Below, one piece after another: positions 35,613 to 45,474 of a stretch of DNA of 64,000 nucleotides. The DNA is from Ornithinimicrobium sufpigmenti (GTDB taxonomy: Bacteria; Actinomycetota; Actinomycetes; Actinomycetales; Dermatophilaceae): positions 3,348,001-3,412,000 of the forward strand of contig NZ_CP036403.1 in NCBI RefSeq assembly GCF_004322775.1, written 5' to 3'. A program made the translations under genes and the position numbers. The notes beneath the pieces are model-generated. The model did not search any database. It had not been told where the DNA came from and saw only the letters and a program-made list of their open reading frames with translations. The number at the start of each line of letters is the position of its first letter. The stretch's first letter is position 1.

Positions 35613-37301
35613 TCAGTTCACCTCTTCCAGGGCCTTGGACTGGCGGAACCCGACGTAGCTGATGGCGCCGACCAGCATGAAGATGACGATGCTCACGGCC
35701 GAGGCGAGCCCGATGTTGGGGTTGCCCGACTCCAGCGCGATCCGGTAGGCGAAGTTGATCAGCAGGTCGGTGCTGCCCACGAGGCTGTTGCCGTCGACGA
35801 ACGGCCCGCCGCGCGTGACCAGGTAGATCAACGTGAAGTTGTTGAAGTTGAAGGCGAAGCTGGCGATGAGCAGCGGCCCGACGGCGACCAGCAGCAGCGG
35901 CAGGGTCACCGAGACCAGGGTGCGCACCGGCCCGGCACCGTCCACCGCCGCCGCCTCCTTGACGTCCGAGGGGATCGACTGCAGGGCACCGGTGCAGATG
36001 AGGAACATGTAGGGGAAGCCCAGCCACAAGTTGGTGATGACCAGCGCCAGCCGCGCGGCCCACGGGTCACCGAGCCAGTTAGTGTTCAGTCCCGTCAACT
36101 CGTTGATCAGCCCGAACTGCTGGTTGAACATGGCGGCCCAGATCAGGCCGGTGACGAAGACGGGGAGCGCGTAGGGCAGGACCAGCAGCGAGCGGTAGAC
36201 CGCCTTGCCCTTCAGCCGCGGGTCGTTGAACAGCAGCGCCAGCAGCATGCCGAGCAGGAAGGTGCTCGCGACCGAGATGACCGGGAAGGCGAGGTTCCAG
36301 GCGAAGATCTTCAGGAAGCCGCCGCGGAACGCCGGGTCGGTGAAGATGGTGAGGAAGTTGCCGAAGCCGACGTTGACCGTCCAGCCGGCCGGCAGGGGTG
36401 AACCCTCCCCGTCCTCGGGGACGAAGTTGCCGTCCTCGGTGGCGACGTAGACCTTGCCCTCGGCGTTGGTCATCGTGTCGGCCTCCTCGTCGTAGACCAT
36501 CGTCGGCTGCCCGACGAAGGCCTGCGAGGTGGTGGCGGCCTTGACGGCCGACCCGTCCTCCCCGACCGGCACCGCGAGGTCGGTCACCTCCGCCGAGCGC
36601 TCGTTGGCCTCGAGCAGGTTCAGCACGCGGTAGCCCGGCGCGGTCTCGACCGTGCCGTTGGCACGCACGCTGACACCTTCGGCGGCCAGCGGCTCCAGGC
36701 CCTCCTCGGTGCCGACGAAGAGCTGGTAGCCGTCGGCCGTGACGTTCTCCCCCGTGTCCCCCGTCTCCTCGGCGCCTTCCTCCAGCTCGTCGCCGTCCGC
36801 GGTGGGCGCGACGGTGAGCAGGAAGGACAGGTCGCCGCTCTCGATCGGCTCGCCCTCCGGCACGGCCACCGACATCCCGAACCGAGGGGCGTCCGGGTCC
36901 TGGCGCACGGACTGCGCCTGGATCGCGACGATCGCCTCGTCCTTGGACAGGGTGTGGCCGTCGCCGTAGTTGGTGAAGGCGGTCGCCGCGGTGTAGACGA
37001 TCGGCCACATCTGGAAGAGCAGCAGCAGGACCAGGCCGGGCAGCAGGTACTTGGCGGGGATGAACCGCTGGGTGGAGTAGACCACCAGGACCGCCATCGC
37101 GATGAAGGCCACCACGGTGACGATCAGCCAGGAGCCGGCCTCGATGGCCTGCTGCGCGGCATACCCCAGACCCAGCAGCGCGGCCGCGATCAGCGCCCAC
37201 CGGGTGACGTGCACCCAGGCGGGGGTGCGGACGCCCTCCCCCGTGCCGGGAGCCGGCGGCTCACCGGTGCTGCGCGGGGGGTCGATGACGGACTGGGACA
37301 T
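35613..37301 (-). CDS. malF: maltose-type ABC transporter permease MalF with large extracellular loop
   Basis: A 562-residue permease, long for CUT1 family but matching MalF proteins that carry an extra extracellular P2-like domain. Three or four helices near residues 30-110 are followed by an acidic soluble insert at about 120-325 (DGDELEEGAEETGDTGE region). The transport core then follows, with the EAA loop DVKEAAAVDGAGPVRTLVS. The P2 domain of MalF docks the binding protein. It starts 125 bases after malE, with a strong hairpin between that may lower malFG relative to malE. Confidence 0.9.
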   Translation of the reverse strand: MSQSVIDPPRSTGEPPAPGTGEGVRTPAWVHVTRWALIAAALLGLGYAAQQAIEAGSWLIVTVVAFIAMAVLVVYSTQRFIPAKYLLPGLVLLLLFQMWPIVYTAATAFTNYGDGHTLSKDEAIVAIQAQSVRQDPDAPRFGMSVAVPEGEPIESGDLSFLLTVAPTADGDELEEGAEETGDTGENVTADGYQLFVGTEEGLEPLAAEGVSVRANGTVETAPGYRVLNLLEANERSAEVTDLAVPVGEDGSAVKAATTSQAFVGQPTMVYDEEADTMTNAEGKVYVATEDGNFVPEDGEGSPLPAGWTVNVGFGNFLTIFTDPAFRGGFLKIFAWNLAFPVISVASTFLLGMLLALLFNDPRLKGKAVYRSLLVLPYALPVFVTGLIWAAMFNQQFGLINELTGLNTNWLGDPWAARLALVITNLWLGFPYMFLICTGALQSIPSDVKEAAAVDGAGPVRTLVSVTLPLLLVAVGPLLIASFAFNFNNFTLIYLVTRGGPFVDGNSLVGSTDLLINFAYRIALESGNPNIGLASAVSIVIFMLVGAISYVGFRQSKALEEVN

Positions 37302-37371
37302 CGATGTCTCCTGACGGGGTGAGGGTGGGAGCGGGTATGCCGAAGGGTCCCGGATGGCCGGAGGTCAGACC

Positions 37372-37398
37372 GGCGGGTGGGGTGGGTGCCCACCCGCC
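37372..37398 (-). terminator. malE-malF intergenic hairpin
   Basis: GGCGGGTGGG and CCCACCCGCC form a perfect 10-bp G+C stem around a 7-base loop, 28 bases past the malE stop. A stem-loop here could terminate part of the transcripts or protect malE mRNA, giving excess binding protein over permease. Confidence 0.6.
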
Positions 37399-37426
37399 CG
37401 TCTGGGCTAGTGGTCTCGCGCGTGGC

Positions 37427-38767
37427 TCAGAGCGCCGACTCGACCTCGGACTGCGCGGTGGCCATCTGCTCGGCCGGGTCCTCGCCGTTGACGATACTGG
37501 CGGTGGCGATGCCCAGCGGTCCCCACACGGCGTTCATCGCGGGGATGTTCGGCATCGGGGTGCCACCCTCGGCGGCCAGGCCCCAGGCCTCGATGTCCGC
37601 ATTGGTCTCGGCGACCTGGTCGTAGGCCTCGATCAGGGCCGGCGGACGGTCGCCCGCCTCGAATAGCGCGACCTGGACGTCCGGGCGGGAGACGTACTCC
37701 TGCACGAAGGTCTGGGCGATCTGCGGGTTCTGCGAGGCGGCGGAGACGTAGAAGCCGTTGACGCCCAGGAGCGGGGACGGGTCGCCACCGTCCTCGAAGT
37801 CGGGCAGCGGGCTGATCGCGTAGTCGATCCCGGCCTCGGTGGCCTGCTGGATCGCCCACGGGCCGGAGACGAGGAAGGCGGTGTTGCCCTCGACGAACTG
37901 CGGGATGGTGTTGGAGCCGTCCAGGTTGACGGTCAGCGCGTCCTGCTCGGCCAGCCAGGCGATCTTCTCGGCGCCCTGCAGGGTCTCCTCGCTGTCCAGG
38001 ATGGCCTGGCTGCCGTCGAAGCCACCCTCCTCCAGCAGCGGGAAGATGCCGCCGCCGTAGGCCGCGAGGTAGGGGTACATGTTGTAGGCGTTGCCCTCCT
38101 GGCCCACCTCCTGGGCCATGACCAGCTCGGCCTCACCGTCCTCGACCAGCTGCTGGCCGGTCGCGACGAGCTCCTCGAAGGTCGCCGGCTCCTCCGGCGC
38201 CATCTCCACGTTGCGGATGAGGGCGAGGGACTCCACGGAGTAGGGGACGCCGTAGGTCTGGCCCTCGAACATGAAGGCCTCAACGCTCTCCGGGGAGAAC
38301 CGCTCGACCAGGTCGGAAGACAGCTGGATGGGGGCGACGACGTTGTTCTGGACCAGCTCGCCGAGCCAGTCGTGGGCGCCGACGGCGATGTCCGGGCCGG
38401 CGCCGGCGCTGACGGCGTCACCAAACTGCTCGCGCAGGTTCTCGTTGGCCACGACCTGCAGGGTGACCGGCACGCCGGTCTCCTCCTCGAAGAGGGCGGC
38501 GACGTCCTCGAGCGCGGCGGCCCGCAGGTCGTCGGCCCAGATCACCAGGCTGGTGCCGTCGCTGGCGGCCGGCTCCCCACCGGCCTCCGCGGTGGACTCC
38601 TCGCCGTCAGCGGGGGCCTCCTCCGTGGTCTCCGCGGACTCGCCGTCCTCGGTTGCGGTGTCCTCCGCGGCCGGGGTCTCCTCGGTGTCCGCGTCGCTGT
38701 CGCCGCAGGCGGCCAGCAGCAGGGCTGCGACGGCTGCCGAGGCGATGACGCCGGTGGTGCGCTTCAT
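37427..38767 (-). CDS. malE: maltose-type ABC transporter solute-binding lipoprotein MalE
   Basis: A 446-residue family-1 solute-binding protein. The signal MKRTTGVIASAAVAALLLAA ends at lipidated C21. An acidic Thr/Glu-rich linker to about residue 75 precedes the mature two-lobe domain, which opens SLVIWADDLRAAALEDVAALF. Later motifs include YGVPYSVESLALIRN and FLVSGPWAIQQA, typical of maltodextrin binders. GGAG lies upstream of the ATG. The frame remains open far upstream across msmX, but that is antisense. It captures the sugar outside the membrane for MalF/MalG. Confidence 0.94.
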   Translation of the reverse strand: MKRTTGVIASAAVAALLLAACGDSDADTEETPAAEDTATEDGESAETTEEAPADGEESTAEAGGEPAASDGTSLVIWADDLRAAALEDVAALFEEETGVPVTLQVVANENLREQFGDAVSAGAGPDIAVGAHDWLGELVQNNVVAPIQLSSDLVERFSPESVEAFMFEGQTYGVPYSVESLALIRNVEMAPEEPATFEELVATGQQLVEDGEAELVMAQEVGQEGNAYNMYPYLAAYGGGIFPLLEEGGFDGSQAILDSEETLQGAEKIAWLAEQDALTVNLDGSNTIPQFVEGNTAFLVSGPWAIQQATEAGIDYAISPLPDFEDGGDPSPLLGVNGFYVSAASQNPQIAQTFVQEYVSRPDVQVALFEAGDRPPALIEAYDQVAETNADIEAWGLAAEGGTPMPNIPAMNAVWGPLGIATASIVNGEDPAEQMATAQSEVESAL

Positions 38768-38890
38768 GCGTTCTCCTTCGAACCGGGGGCGGGACGCTGA
38801 TGCACCGGGTGCGCCGAGGGCCCGCTGAGCAACCGATCCTTGCTGCCGGTTGCCGGATGGTCGCTTCAGTATGTGCCTGATTTCAGGTTT

Positions 38891-38917
38891 TTGCAAGTTC
38901 TTGCAACGACTCTTGCG
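38891..38917. promoter_or_regulatory. MalR/LacI-type operator between malE and the ATPase gene
   Basis: TTGCAAGTTCTTGCAA is a perfect palindrome (7-base arms, TT centre) at 38891-38906. A further half-site-like CTTGCGG follows at 38911-38917. It lies 124 bases from the malE ATG and about 150 from the ATPase start, so one repressor could control both. CTTGCAA-type half sites are typical of actinobacterial MalR-like LacI proteins. Confidence 0.75.
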
Positions 38918-39067
38918 GAGGGGTGCTACTGTCAGATCCGTCACCTGCAACGGCGCCGGGAACGCCATACCTCGTCGTCGCCGCAGCGACACCTCCACCC
39001 CGCACCCGCGGGTGGGTCCTTTACGACGGATCGTCCGGCACGTACCTGCCGGTGAAGGAGATGGATG

Positions 39068-40150
39068 ATGGCAACGGTGACCTTCGACGAGGCCACGCGC
39101 ATCTACCCCGGGGCCGAGACCCCCTCGGTGGACAAGCTCAACATCGAGATCGCAGACGGAGAGTTCCTCGTGCTCGTCGGGCCCTCGGGCTGCGGCAAGT
39201 CGACCTCCCTGCGCATGCTCGCCGGGCTGGAGGAGGTGAACGACGGCCGCATCCTCATCGGCGACCGCGACGTCACCCACATGCCGCCCAAGGACCGCGA
39301 CGTGGCGATGGTCTTCCAGAACTACGCCCTCTACCCGCACATGACCGTCGCGGACAACATGGGCTTCGCGCTGAAGATCGCCGGTCGGCCCAAGTCGGAG
39401 ATCCGCGAGCGGGTCGAGGAGGCAGCCAAGATCCTGGACCTCACCGACTACCTGGAGCGCAAGCCCAAGGCCCTCTCCGGCGGCCAGCGCCAGCGCGTGG
39501 CCATGGGTCGCGCCATCGTCCGCCAGCCGCAGGTCTTCCTCATGGACGAGCCGCTGTCCAACCTGGACGCCAAGCTGCGCGTGCAGACCCGCACCCAGAT
39601 CGCCTCGCTGCAGCGGCGGCTGGGGGTCACCACCGTCTACGTCACCCACGACCAGGTCGAGGCGATGACGATGGGCGACCGCGTGGCCGTGCTCAAGGAC
39701 GGCATCCTGCAGCAGGTGGACAGCCCCCGCCGCATGTACGACCACCCCAACAACGTCTTCGTCGCGGGCTTCATCGGCTCCCCCGCGATGAACCTGATGA
39801 CGGTGCCGGTGACCGACGGCGGGCTCAAGCTGGGCGACTACACCCACCCGGTCGAGCGGGGCACCCTCGCCTCCGCCGGCAGCGAGGTCGTCCTGGGCGT
39901 GCGGCCCGAGGACGTCGAGCTCTCCGACTCCGGCCGCGGCCTGCCGATCGAGATCGACGTGGTCGAGGAGTTGGGCGCCGACGCCTACATCTACGGCCAG
40001 CTGCCCGGCCACGGGGCGGTGGACAAGCCGTTCATCGCCCGCGTCGACGGCCGCACCCCGCCGAAGAAGGGCGAGGTCGTCCACTTCCAGCCCAAGGGCG
40101 ACCACATCCACGTCTTCCACGCCGAGACCGGCGAGCGCCTGAGCGTTTGA
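39068..40150 (+). CDS. sugar ABC transporter ATPase, MsmX/UgpC type
   Basis: A 360-residue ATPase of the CUT1 family. Walker A is GPSGCGKST, the signature LSGGQRQRVAMGRAIVRQP, Walker B VFLMDEPLSNLDAKLR, and the H-loop TVYVTHDQ. A C-terminal TOBE/OB regulatory domain includes LGVRPEDVEL. Such ATPases can serve several sugar importers; the divergent malEFG operon lacks its own ATPase and shares the operator. ATGs at 39065 and 39068 both follow AAGGAG; the second has better spacing. Confidence 0.95.
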   Translation: MATVTFDEATRIYPGAETPSVDKLNIEIADGEFLVLVGPSGCGKSTSLRMLAGLEEVNDGRILIGDRDVTHMPPKDRDVAMVFQNYALYPHMTVADNMGFALKIAGRPKSEIRERVEEAAKILDLTDYLERKPKALSGGQRQRVAMGRAIVRQPQVFLMDEPLSNLDAKLRVQTRTQIASLQRRLGVTTVYVTHDQVEAMTMGDRVAVLKDGILQQVDSPRRMYDHPNNVFVAGFIGSPAMNLMTVPVTDGGLKLGDYTHPVERGTLASAGSEVVLGVRPEDVELSDSGRGLPIEIDVVEELGADAYIYGQLPGHGAVDKPFIARVDGRTPPKKGEVVHFQPKGDHIHVFHAETGERLSV

Positions 40151-40239
40151 CCCTCACGCGCCACCGCGCACCACCCGCCCCGACCGGCCGGCGTCGCACG
40201 ACGCCAGCCGGTCAGCGCGTCCGGACCTAGGCTGGGCCC

Positions 40240-41493
40240 ATGCCGCTCGACATCAGCGCCATCAACCCCGACCCGGCGATGCTGGACCTGCCCTGGGACC
40301 AGCCGCTGGAGGACTGGCCGGAGAGTCACCTGGCCGCGCTCCCCCGCGGCATCAGCCGGCACGTGGTGCGCTTCGTGCGGCTCTCGGGCCGGGTGGTGGC
40401 GATCAAGGAGATCACCGAGCACCTGGCGCGTCGGGAGTTCCAGACCCTGCGCACGCTGCGCCGGATGGACCTGCCGGCCGTCAAGCCCCTGGCCGTGGTC
40501 GCCGGACGCCTCGACGCCGACGGCCAGCCGCTGGACGCCTGCCTGGTCACCCAGCACCTGCGCTTCTCCCTGCCCTACCGGGCGGTCTTCAGCCAGCGCA
40601 TGCGGCCGGACACCGCCCGCCGCACCCTGGACGCGCTGGCGGTGCTGCTCGTGCGCCTGCACCTGGCCGGCATCTTCTGGGGCGACGTCTCGCTGTCCAA
40701 CACGCTGTTCCGCCGCGACGCCGGCGACTTCGCGGCATACCTCGTCGACGCCGAGACCGCGGAGATCCACCCCCAGCTCTCCGACGGCCAGCGCCAGCAC
40801 GACCTCATCATCGCGCACGGCAACATCGCCGGGGAGCTGATGGACCTGGAGGCGGCCGGGCTGCTCGACGAGGGCGAGGACCCGGTCGAGATCGCCAACC
40901 GGATCATGTTCCGCTACGACCTGCTCTGGGGGGAGCTGACCGGCGAGGAGCGTTTCGAGCAGGGCGACCGGTGGCGGGTGGAGGAGCGGATCCGACGCCT
41001 CAACAACCTCGGCTTCGACGTCGACGAGCTGGAGATGACGACCGACGTGGACGGCACCTCGCTGCGCATCCAGCCGCGGATCGTGGACGCCGGGCACCAC
41101 TCCCGCCGGCTCATGCGGCTCACCGGCCTGGACGTGGAGGAGAACCAGGCCCGGCGCCTGCTCAACGACCTCGACTCCTACCGCGCGGCCACCGACCGCC
41201 AGGGCGACGACGAGAGCCTGGTCGCCCACGACTGGGTGACCCAGATCTATGAGCCGGTCACCCGGTCCGTGCCGCCGGAGCTGCGCGGCAAGCTGGAGCC
41301 GGCGGAGTTCTTCCACGAGATCCTCGAGCACCGGTGGTACCTGTCCGAGCGCGCCGGCCAGGACATCCTGATCGACGACGCGGTGCAGGACTACGTGCAG
41401 ACCGTCCTGCCGGGCAAGCCCGACGAGGACGCCGTGCTCGGGGTCGACACCCAGGAGATCCCGATCCGGGCGCACCTCGGCGGTCCCTCCTGA
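40240..41493 (+). CDS. DUF4032 protein with kinase-like fold
   Basis: A 417-residue actinobacterial DUF4032 protein. The first 230 residues resemble a lipopolysaccharide-kinase/RIO-like fold: VAIKEITEHLARREF carries the lysine, and GIFWGDVSLSNTLF looks like a catalytic loop. The C-terminal half is the DUF4032 domain (DWVTQIYEPVTRSVPPELRGKLEPAEFFHEI region). Substrate and role are unknown. No Shine-Dalgarno site is visible, but TAGGCT lies at 40228-40233, six bases before the ATG, so it probably gives a leaderless mRNA. Confidence 0.88.
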   Translation: MPLDISAINPDPAMLDLPWDQPLEDWPESHLAALPRGISRHVVRFVRLSGRVVAIKEITEHLARREFQTLRTLRRMDLPAVKPLAVVAGRLDADGQPLDACLVTQHLRFSLPYRAVFSQRMRPDTARRTLDALAVLLVRLHLAGIFWGDVSLSNTLFRRDAGDFAAYLVDAETAEIHPQLSDGQRQHDLIIAHGNIAGELMDLEAAGLLDEGEDPVEIANRIMFRYDLLWGELTGEERFEQGDRWRVEERIRRLNNLGFDVDELEMTTDVDGTSLRIQPRIVDAGHHSRRLMRLTGLDVEENQARRLLNDLDSYRAATDRQGDDESLVAHDWVTQIYEPVTRSVPPELRGKLEPAEFFHEILEHRWYLSERAGQDILIDDAVQDYVQTVLPGKPDEDAVLGVDTQEIPIRAHLGGPS

Positions 41494-41585
41494 CCGGTCC
41501 CGGTGCCCGGGCTGCCGCCATCCGCGCAGGTCGGCCGGTTGGGCCGGTGAGAACCGCAGCTGAGGGCCATACTTCCCGTGTGCTG

Positions 41586-42062
41586 ATGACTCGCCTGTGG
41601 CCCACCGTGCTCGCCGGCGCGCTGCTGCTGACCGGGTGCGGGGTGGACATCCCCGTCGACCCGGACGGCACCCTGGATGCGATCGTCGCGTCCGGCGAGC
41701 TGACCGTCGGTGTCTCCCCCAACCCACCGTTCACCACGCTCCCGGAGTCGCCGGACGGGCCGCCCGGTGGCACCGAGGTCGCCCGGGTGACCGGCTTCGC
41801 CGAGTCCCTCGGCGTCGAGCCGGTCTGGGTCGTCGGCGGCGAGGAGGAGCTGGTCCGCCAGCTCGAGGAGGGCGAGATCCAGGTCCTCATCGGCGGGTTG
41901 ACCGACAAGAACCCGCACCTGACGAAGGCCGGCACCACCCGCCCCTACGTGACGACCCCCGAGCACGGCGAGCAGGTGAAGCACGTGATGGCCGTCGTCC
42001 CCGGCGAGAACGCCCTGCTCAGCGCCCTGGAGCGCTTCCTCGACGGGGAGAGCCCCCGATGA
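41586..42062 (+). CDS. short solute-binding-like lipoprotein
   Basis: A 158-residue lipoprotein. MTRLWPTVLAGALLLTGCG is the signal with lipidated Cys about residue 18. The next stretch, IVASGELTVGVSPNPPFT, is the first strand of a family-3 solute-binding domain, and later segments (EEELVRQLEEGEIQVLIGG, TRPYVTT) also fit. Total length is about 100 residues short, so most of lobe 2 is missing. It may be a minimal binding protein for the overlapping CDF transporter or a shortened relic. ATGA overlap with the next gene shows coupling. A GTG six bases upstream is an alternative start. Confidence 0.75.
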   Translation: MTRLWPTVLAGALLLTGCGVDIPVDPDGTLDAIVASGELTVGVSPNPPFTTLPESPDGPPGGTEVARVTGFAESLGVEPVWVVGGEEELVRQLEEGEIQVLIGGLTDKNPHLTKAGTTRPYVTTPEHGEQVKHVMAVVPGENALLSALERFLDGESPR

Positions 42063-43048
42063 GCTCCCGCCACGGCTCCTACTTCGGTGCCACCGAGCTG
42101 CCCGAGGACATGCAGGACGTCCTGCGCAAGGCCCGGCGGCTGGAGGTCGTCTCGATCATCTACATGGCCACGGTCATCGCCGTCATCTACCTGGTCATGG
42201 GCAGCTCCCAGGCGATGAGGGCGGCGTGGGTGGAGGACCTGCTCTCCCTCGTCCCGCCGATCTCCTTCCTCGTCGCGGTGCGGGTCGCCGCCAGCAAGCC
42301 CGACCGTCAGCACCCCTATGGTCGGCACCGTGCCGTCGCCGTCGGTCACCTCGTGGCCTCCGTCGCGCTCGCGGCCATGGGCCTGCTGCTCACCTACGAG
42401 TCGCTCTCCGGGCTGCTCATGCGCGAGCACCCGCCGATCGGCACGATGCAGGTCTTCGGTCACACGGTCTGGGCCGGCTGGCTGATGATCGCGGCGCTGA
42501 TCTACGGCGGCATCGGGCCGGTCATCCTCGGCCGGCTGAAGAAGCCGCTGGCCGAGCAGTTGCACGACAAGGTGCTGCACGCCGACGCGGACATGAACAA
42601 GGCCGACTGGATGACCGCCGGGGCCGGCATCCTCGGCATCCTGGGCATCGGTATGGGGCTCTGGTGGGCGGACGCCGCGGCCGCCCTGGTGATCTCGTTG
42701 TCCATCCTCAAGGACGGCTGGAGCAACCTCAGGGCCGCCGTCGGCGGGCTGACCGACACGACCGCGCGCACGGTGGACGACAAGGCGGAGCACCCTCTGG
42801 TCGGGCGGATCGAGGACTACCTGGAGTCGCAACCCTGGATCGCCGAGCACCGCAGCCGAGTGCGGGACATGGGCCACGTCTTCCAGGTCGAGGTCCGCGT
42901 CGTCCCTCGGGGCGGTGAGGTCGAGCTCGCGCGGCTGCACCAGGTCACCGAGGACCTGCGGGCCATGGACTGGAAGCTCGACGACGTCACGGTGAGTCCG
43001 GCCCTGCGCATCGACGAGGGCGAGACGACGTCGCCGCCCGCCGACTGA
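42059..43048 (+). CDS. cation diffusion facilitator family transporter
   Basis: A 329-residue CDF protein with about six membrane helices. PDRQHPYGRHR is the conserved loop motif near helix 3, and HADADMNKADWMTAG supplies the metal-site H-x3-D type residues. The C-terminal cytoplasmic ferredoxin-like domain is about residues 245-320. It should export a divalent metal such as zinc, iron or manganese using the proton gradient; the metal cannot be told. It is translationally coupled to the lipoprotein upstream, an unusual pairing. Confidence 0.9.
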   Translation: MSSRHGSYFGATELPEDMQDVLRKARRLEVVSIIYMATVIAVIYLVMGSSQAMRAAWVEDLLSLVPPISFLVAVRVAASKPDRQHPYGRHRAVAVGHLVASVALAAMGLLLTYESLSGLLMREHPPIGTMQVFGHTVWAGWLMIAALIYGGIGPVILGRLKKPLAEQLHDKVLHADADMNKADWMTAGAGILGILGIGMGLWWADAAAALVISLSILKDGWSNLRAAVGGLTDTTARTVDDKAEHPLVGRIEDYLESQPWIAEHRSRVRDMGHVFQVEVRVVPRGGEVELARLHQVTEDLRAMDWKLDDVTVSPALRIDEGETTSPPAD

Positions 43049-43060
43049 GCGGGCCGTCGG

Positions 43061-44014
43061 TCAGCGCTTCCGGGAGCGTGCGATCTCGTAGAGCGTCACT
43101 GCGGCGGCGATCCCGGCGTTGAGCGACTCGGTCGCGCCGGCCATCGGGATGGAGACGATCTGGTCACAGGTCTCCCCGACCAGCCGGGACAGCCCCTTGC
43201 CCTCGGAGCCGACGACGACCACCAGCGGCTGGTCGGCCAGCGCCAGGCCGGGCAGCTCCACGTCGCCGTCGGCGTCCAGGCCGATGACGAAGAAGCCGGC
43301 CTTGCGGTAGTCCTCCAGGGTCCGGGTGAGGTTGGTCGCCTGGGCCACCGGCACTCGGGCTGCCGCGCCGGCGGAGGTCTTCCAGGCGGCCGCGGTCATG
43401 CCGGCCGAGCGCCGGGCGGGCACCACGACGCCGTGCCCGCCGAAGGCGCCGACCGAGCGGATGATGGCGCCCAGGTTGCGCGGGTCGGTGATCCCGTCCA
43501 GCGCGACGATGAGCGGCACGCCCGGCAGCTGCTGGGAGAGCAGGTCGTCGGGGTGGGCGTAGTCGTAGGGCGGCACGGTCAGCGCGAGCCCCTGGTGCAC
43601 CGCGCCGTCGGTGATCCGGTCCAGCTCGCCGCGCGGGGTCTCCAGCAGCGCGATCCCCGCCTCGGTGGCCAGGGTGATGGCCTCCTTGACGCGGTCATCG
43701 CTCTCCATCCGGGTGCCGACGTGCAGCGCCGTGCCGGGCACGCCGGTCCGCAGCGCCTCGAGCACGCTGTTGCGCCCCGCCACGACCTCGGTCACCGCGC
43801 CACGGCCCGGCCCCGAGCGCCGTCCCGCCGGCCGGCCCCCGCCGTCCTTCGACGACCGTGCCGCCCGGCGCGCAGCCGGGTGCCCGGTCCGCTCCTCGGC
43901 CTTGGGCGTGGGACCCCTGCCCTTGAGCTGCTTGCGCCGCTGGCCGCCGGAGCCGACGGTCATGCCCTTCTTGTTGGTCGTGCGGGCCGCACGTCGCTGC
44001 TGGTTGCCTGCCAT
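43061..44014 (-). CDS. rlmB: 23S rRNA (guanosine-2'-O-)-methyltransferase RlmB
   Basis: A 317-residue SPOUT methyltransferase of TrmH/RlmB type. A basic, Arg/Lys/Gly-rich N-terminal extension (about 1-72) precedes a substrate-binding domain beginning [13 protein letters not shown]. The knot domain shows the three SpoU motifs: [35 protein letters not shown] and [20 protein letters not shown]. It lies 14 bases downstream of cysS on the same strand, the conserved actinobacterial order, and should methylate the 23S rRNA peptidyl-transferase loop. Confidence 0.93.
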   Translation of the reverse strand: MAGNQQRRAARTTNKKGMTVGSGGQRRKQLKGRGPTPKAEERTGHPAARRAARSSKDGGGRPAGRRSGPGRGAVTEVVAGRNSVLEALRTGVPGTALHVGTRMESDDRVKEAITLATEAGIALLETPRGELDRITDGAVHQGLALTVPPYDYAHPDDLLSQQLPGVPLIVALDGITDPRNLGAIIRSVGAFGGHGVVVPARRSAGMTAAAWKTSAGAAARVPVAQATNLTRTLEDYRKAGFFVIGLDADGDVELPGLALADQPLVVVVGSEGKGLSRLVGETCDQIVSIPMAGATESLNAGIAAAVTLYEIARSRKR

Positions 44015-44028
44015 GTCGCTTCCGTTCC

Positions 44029-45474
44029 TCAGCCCAGCGACCAGCGGGCGCCGGCCGGGGTGTCCTCGATGACCACGCCGAGCGCGGTCAGCTGGTCGCG
44101 GATGGCGTCGGCCGCCGCGAAGTCCTTGTCGGCCCGTGCCTGCGCCCGCGCCGCCAGTCGTTCCTCCACGAGTGCGGCCAGCACCTCGCCCGCCCGTCCA
44201 CCCTCGTCCGTGCCGCCCCACCGGGGGTCGAGGGGGTTGACGCCGAGCACGTCCAGCATGGCGACCAGCTGCAGCAGGGTATGCCGCACCCCGCCGGCCG
44301 GCTCGCCGCCCTCCAGCGCCTTGTTGCCCTCGCGCACCGCCCCGAAGACCACGGCGAGCGCCTCGGGCACGTTGACGTCGTCGTCCAGCGCCGCGCGGAA
44401 CTCCGCCGGGAAGGCCTCGTCGACCGACAGGGCTCGGGACTCCTGCACCAGCTGCTCCGCCGGGGCCCCCACAACCTCCAGGGCGCGCGCCACATACCCC
44501 TCGATCCGCTCCACCGCGGCGAGCGCCTCGTCCAGCGAGCCCTCGCCGTACTCGATCGTGGAGCGGTAGTGCGCGGCGCCGAGGTAGTAGCGCAGCACGA
44601 GCGGGCGGACGGTCCTGGTCAGCTCGGTGACCGCGAGCGCGTTGCCGAGCGACTTGCCCATCTTGGCGCCCTTGACCGTGACCCAGGCGTTGTGCAGCCA
44701 GAAGCTGGCGAAGTCGAGGCCGGCGGCGCGCGACTGGGCCTGCTCGTTCTCGTGGTGCGGGAAGCGCAGGTCGACGCCGCCGCCGTGGATGTCGAAGGCG
44801 TCGCCGAGGTACTTGCGCGCCATCGCGGAGCACTCCAGGTGCCAGCCGGGCCGGCCGCGGCCGTAGGGCGTCGGCCAGGAGGCGGTCTCCGGCTCGCCGG
44901 GCTTGTGCCCCTTCCAGAGCGCGAAGTCGCGCGGGTCGCGCTTGCCGCGGGGGTCGGCGTCGCCGGCCCCCTCCATGTCCTCGATCTTCTGCCGGGTCAG
45001 CTCGCCGTAGGCCGGCCAGGAGCGGACGTCGAAGTAGACGTCGCCGGAGCCGTCCTCGGCGGCGTAGGCGTGGCCCCGCTCGATGAGCAGCTCGATGAGC
45101 TCGACCTGCTCGGTGATGTGGCCGGTCGCCCGCGGCTCGTAGGTCGGCGGCAGGACCCCGAGCAGGTCGAGCGCGCGCGTGGTCTCGCGCTCGTGCAGGT
45201 AGGACCACGCCCACCAGGGCTGACCGGCCTCGGCGGACTTGGCCAGGATCTTGTCGTCGATGTCGGTGACGTTGCGGACCAGGGTCACGTCGTACCCGTG
45301 TCCGCGCTCCAGCCACCGCCGCAGGATGTCGAAGGAGACCGCGAAGCGCACGTGCCCGATGTGCGGGCTGCCCTGCGTGGTGAGGCCACAGATGTAGATG
45401 CCGACCTTGCCGGGCTCGAGCGGTTCGAACGGCCGTAGCTCGCGGGAGGCGGTGTCGTACAGGTGCAGGCTCAC
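44029..45474 (-). CDS. cysS: cysteinyl-tRNA synthetase
   Basis: A 481-residue class I synthetase. The HIGH motif is PHIGHV (about 37-42) after the zinc-binding C29. [11 protein letters not shown] and [20 protein letters not shown] give the second zinc-ligand region and a KMSKS variant, KMGKS. The C-terminal part is the anticodon-binding helical domain. The GTG at 45474 ([10 protein letters not shown]) matches usual CysS starts; a GTG 30 bases earlier is in frame. It forms a unit with rlmB. In related genomes it follows ispF directly; here about 10 kb separates them. Confidence 0.95.
   Translation of the reverse strand: MSLHLYDTASRELRPFEPLEPGKVGIYICGLTTQGSPHIGHVRFAVSFDILRRWLERGHGYDVTLVRNVTDIDDKILAKSAEAGQPWWAWSYLHERETTRALDLLGVLPPTYEPRATGHITEQVELIELLIERGHAYAAEDGSGDVYFDVRSWPAYGELTRQKIEDMEGAGDADPRGKRDPRDFALWKGHKPGEPETASWPTPYGRGRPGWHLECSAMARKYLGDAFDIHGGGVDLRFPHHENEQAQSRAAGLDFASFWLHNAWVTVKGAKMGKSLGNALAVTELTRTVRPLVLRYYLGAAHYRSTIEYGEGSLDEALAAVERIEGYVARALEVVGAPAEQLVQESRALSVDEAFPAEFRAALDDDVNVPEALAVVFGAVREGNKALEGGEPAGGVRHTLLQLVAMLDVLGVNPLDPRWGGTDEGGRAGEVLAALVEERLAARAQARADKDFAAADAIRDQLTALGVVIEDTPAGARWSLG

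Noticed and set aside
38768..40120. Upstream extension of the malE frame over the operator and the ATPase gene on the opposite strand
   Set aside because: The extension is antisense to a clear ABC ATPase and lacks protein-like composition; malE has a good signal peptide and ribosome site at 38767.
44015..45316. Long upstream extension of the rlmB frame through cysS
   Set aside because: It overlaps cysS in another frame; rlmB has a proper start at 44014.
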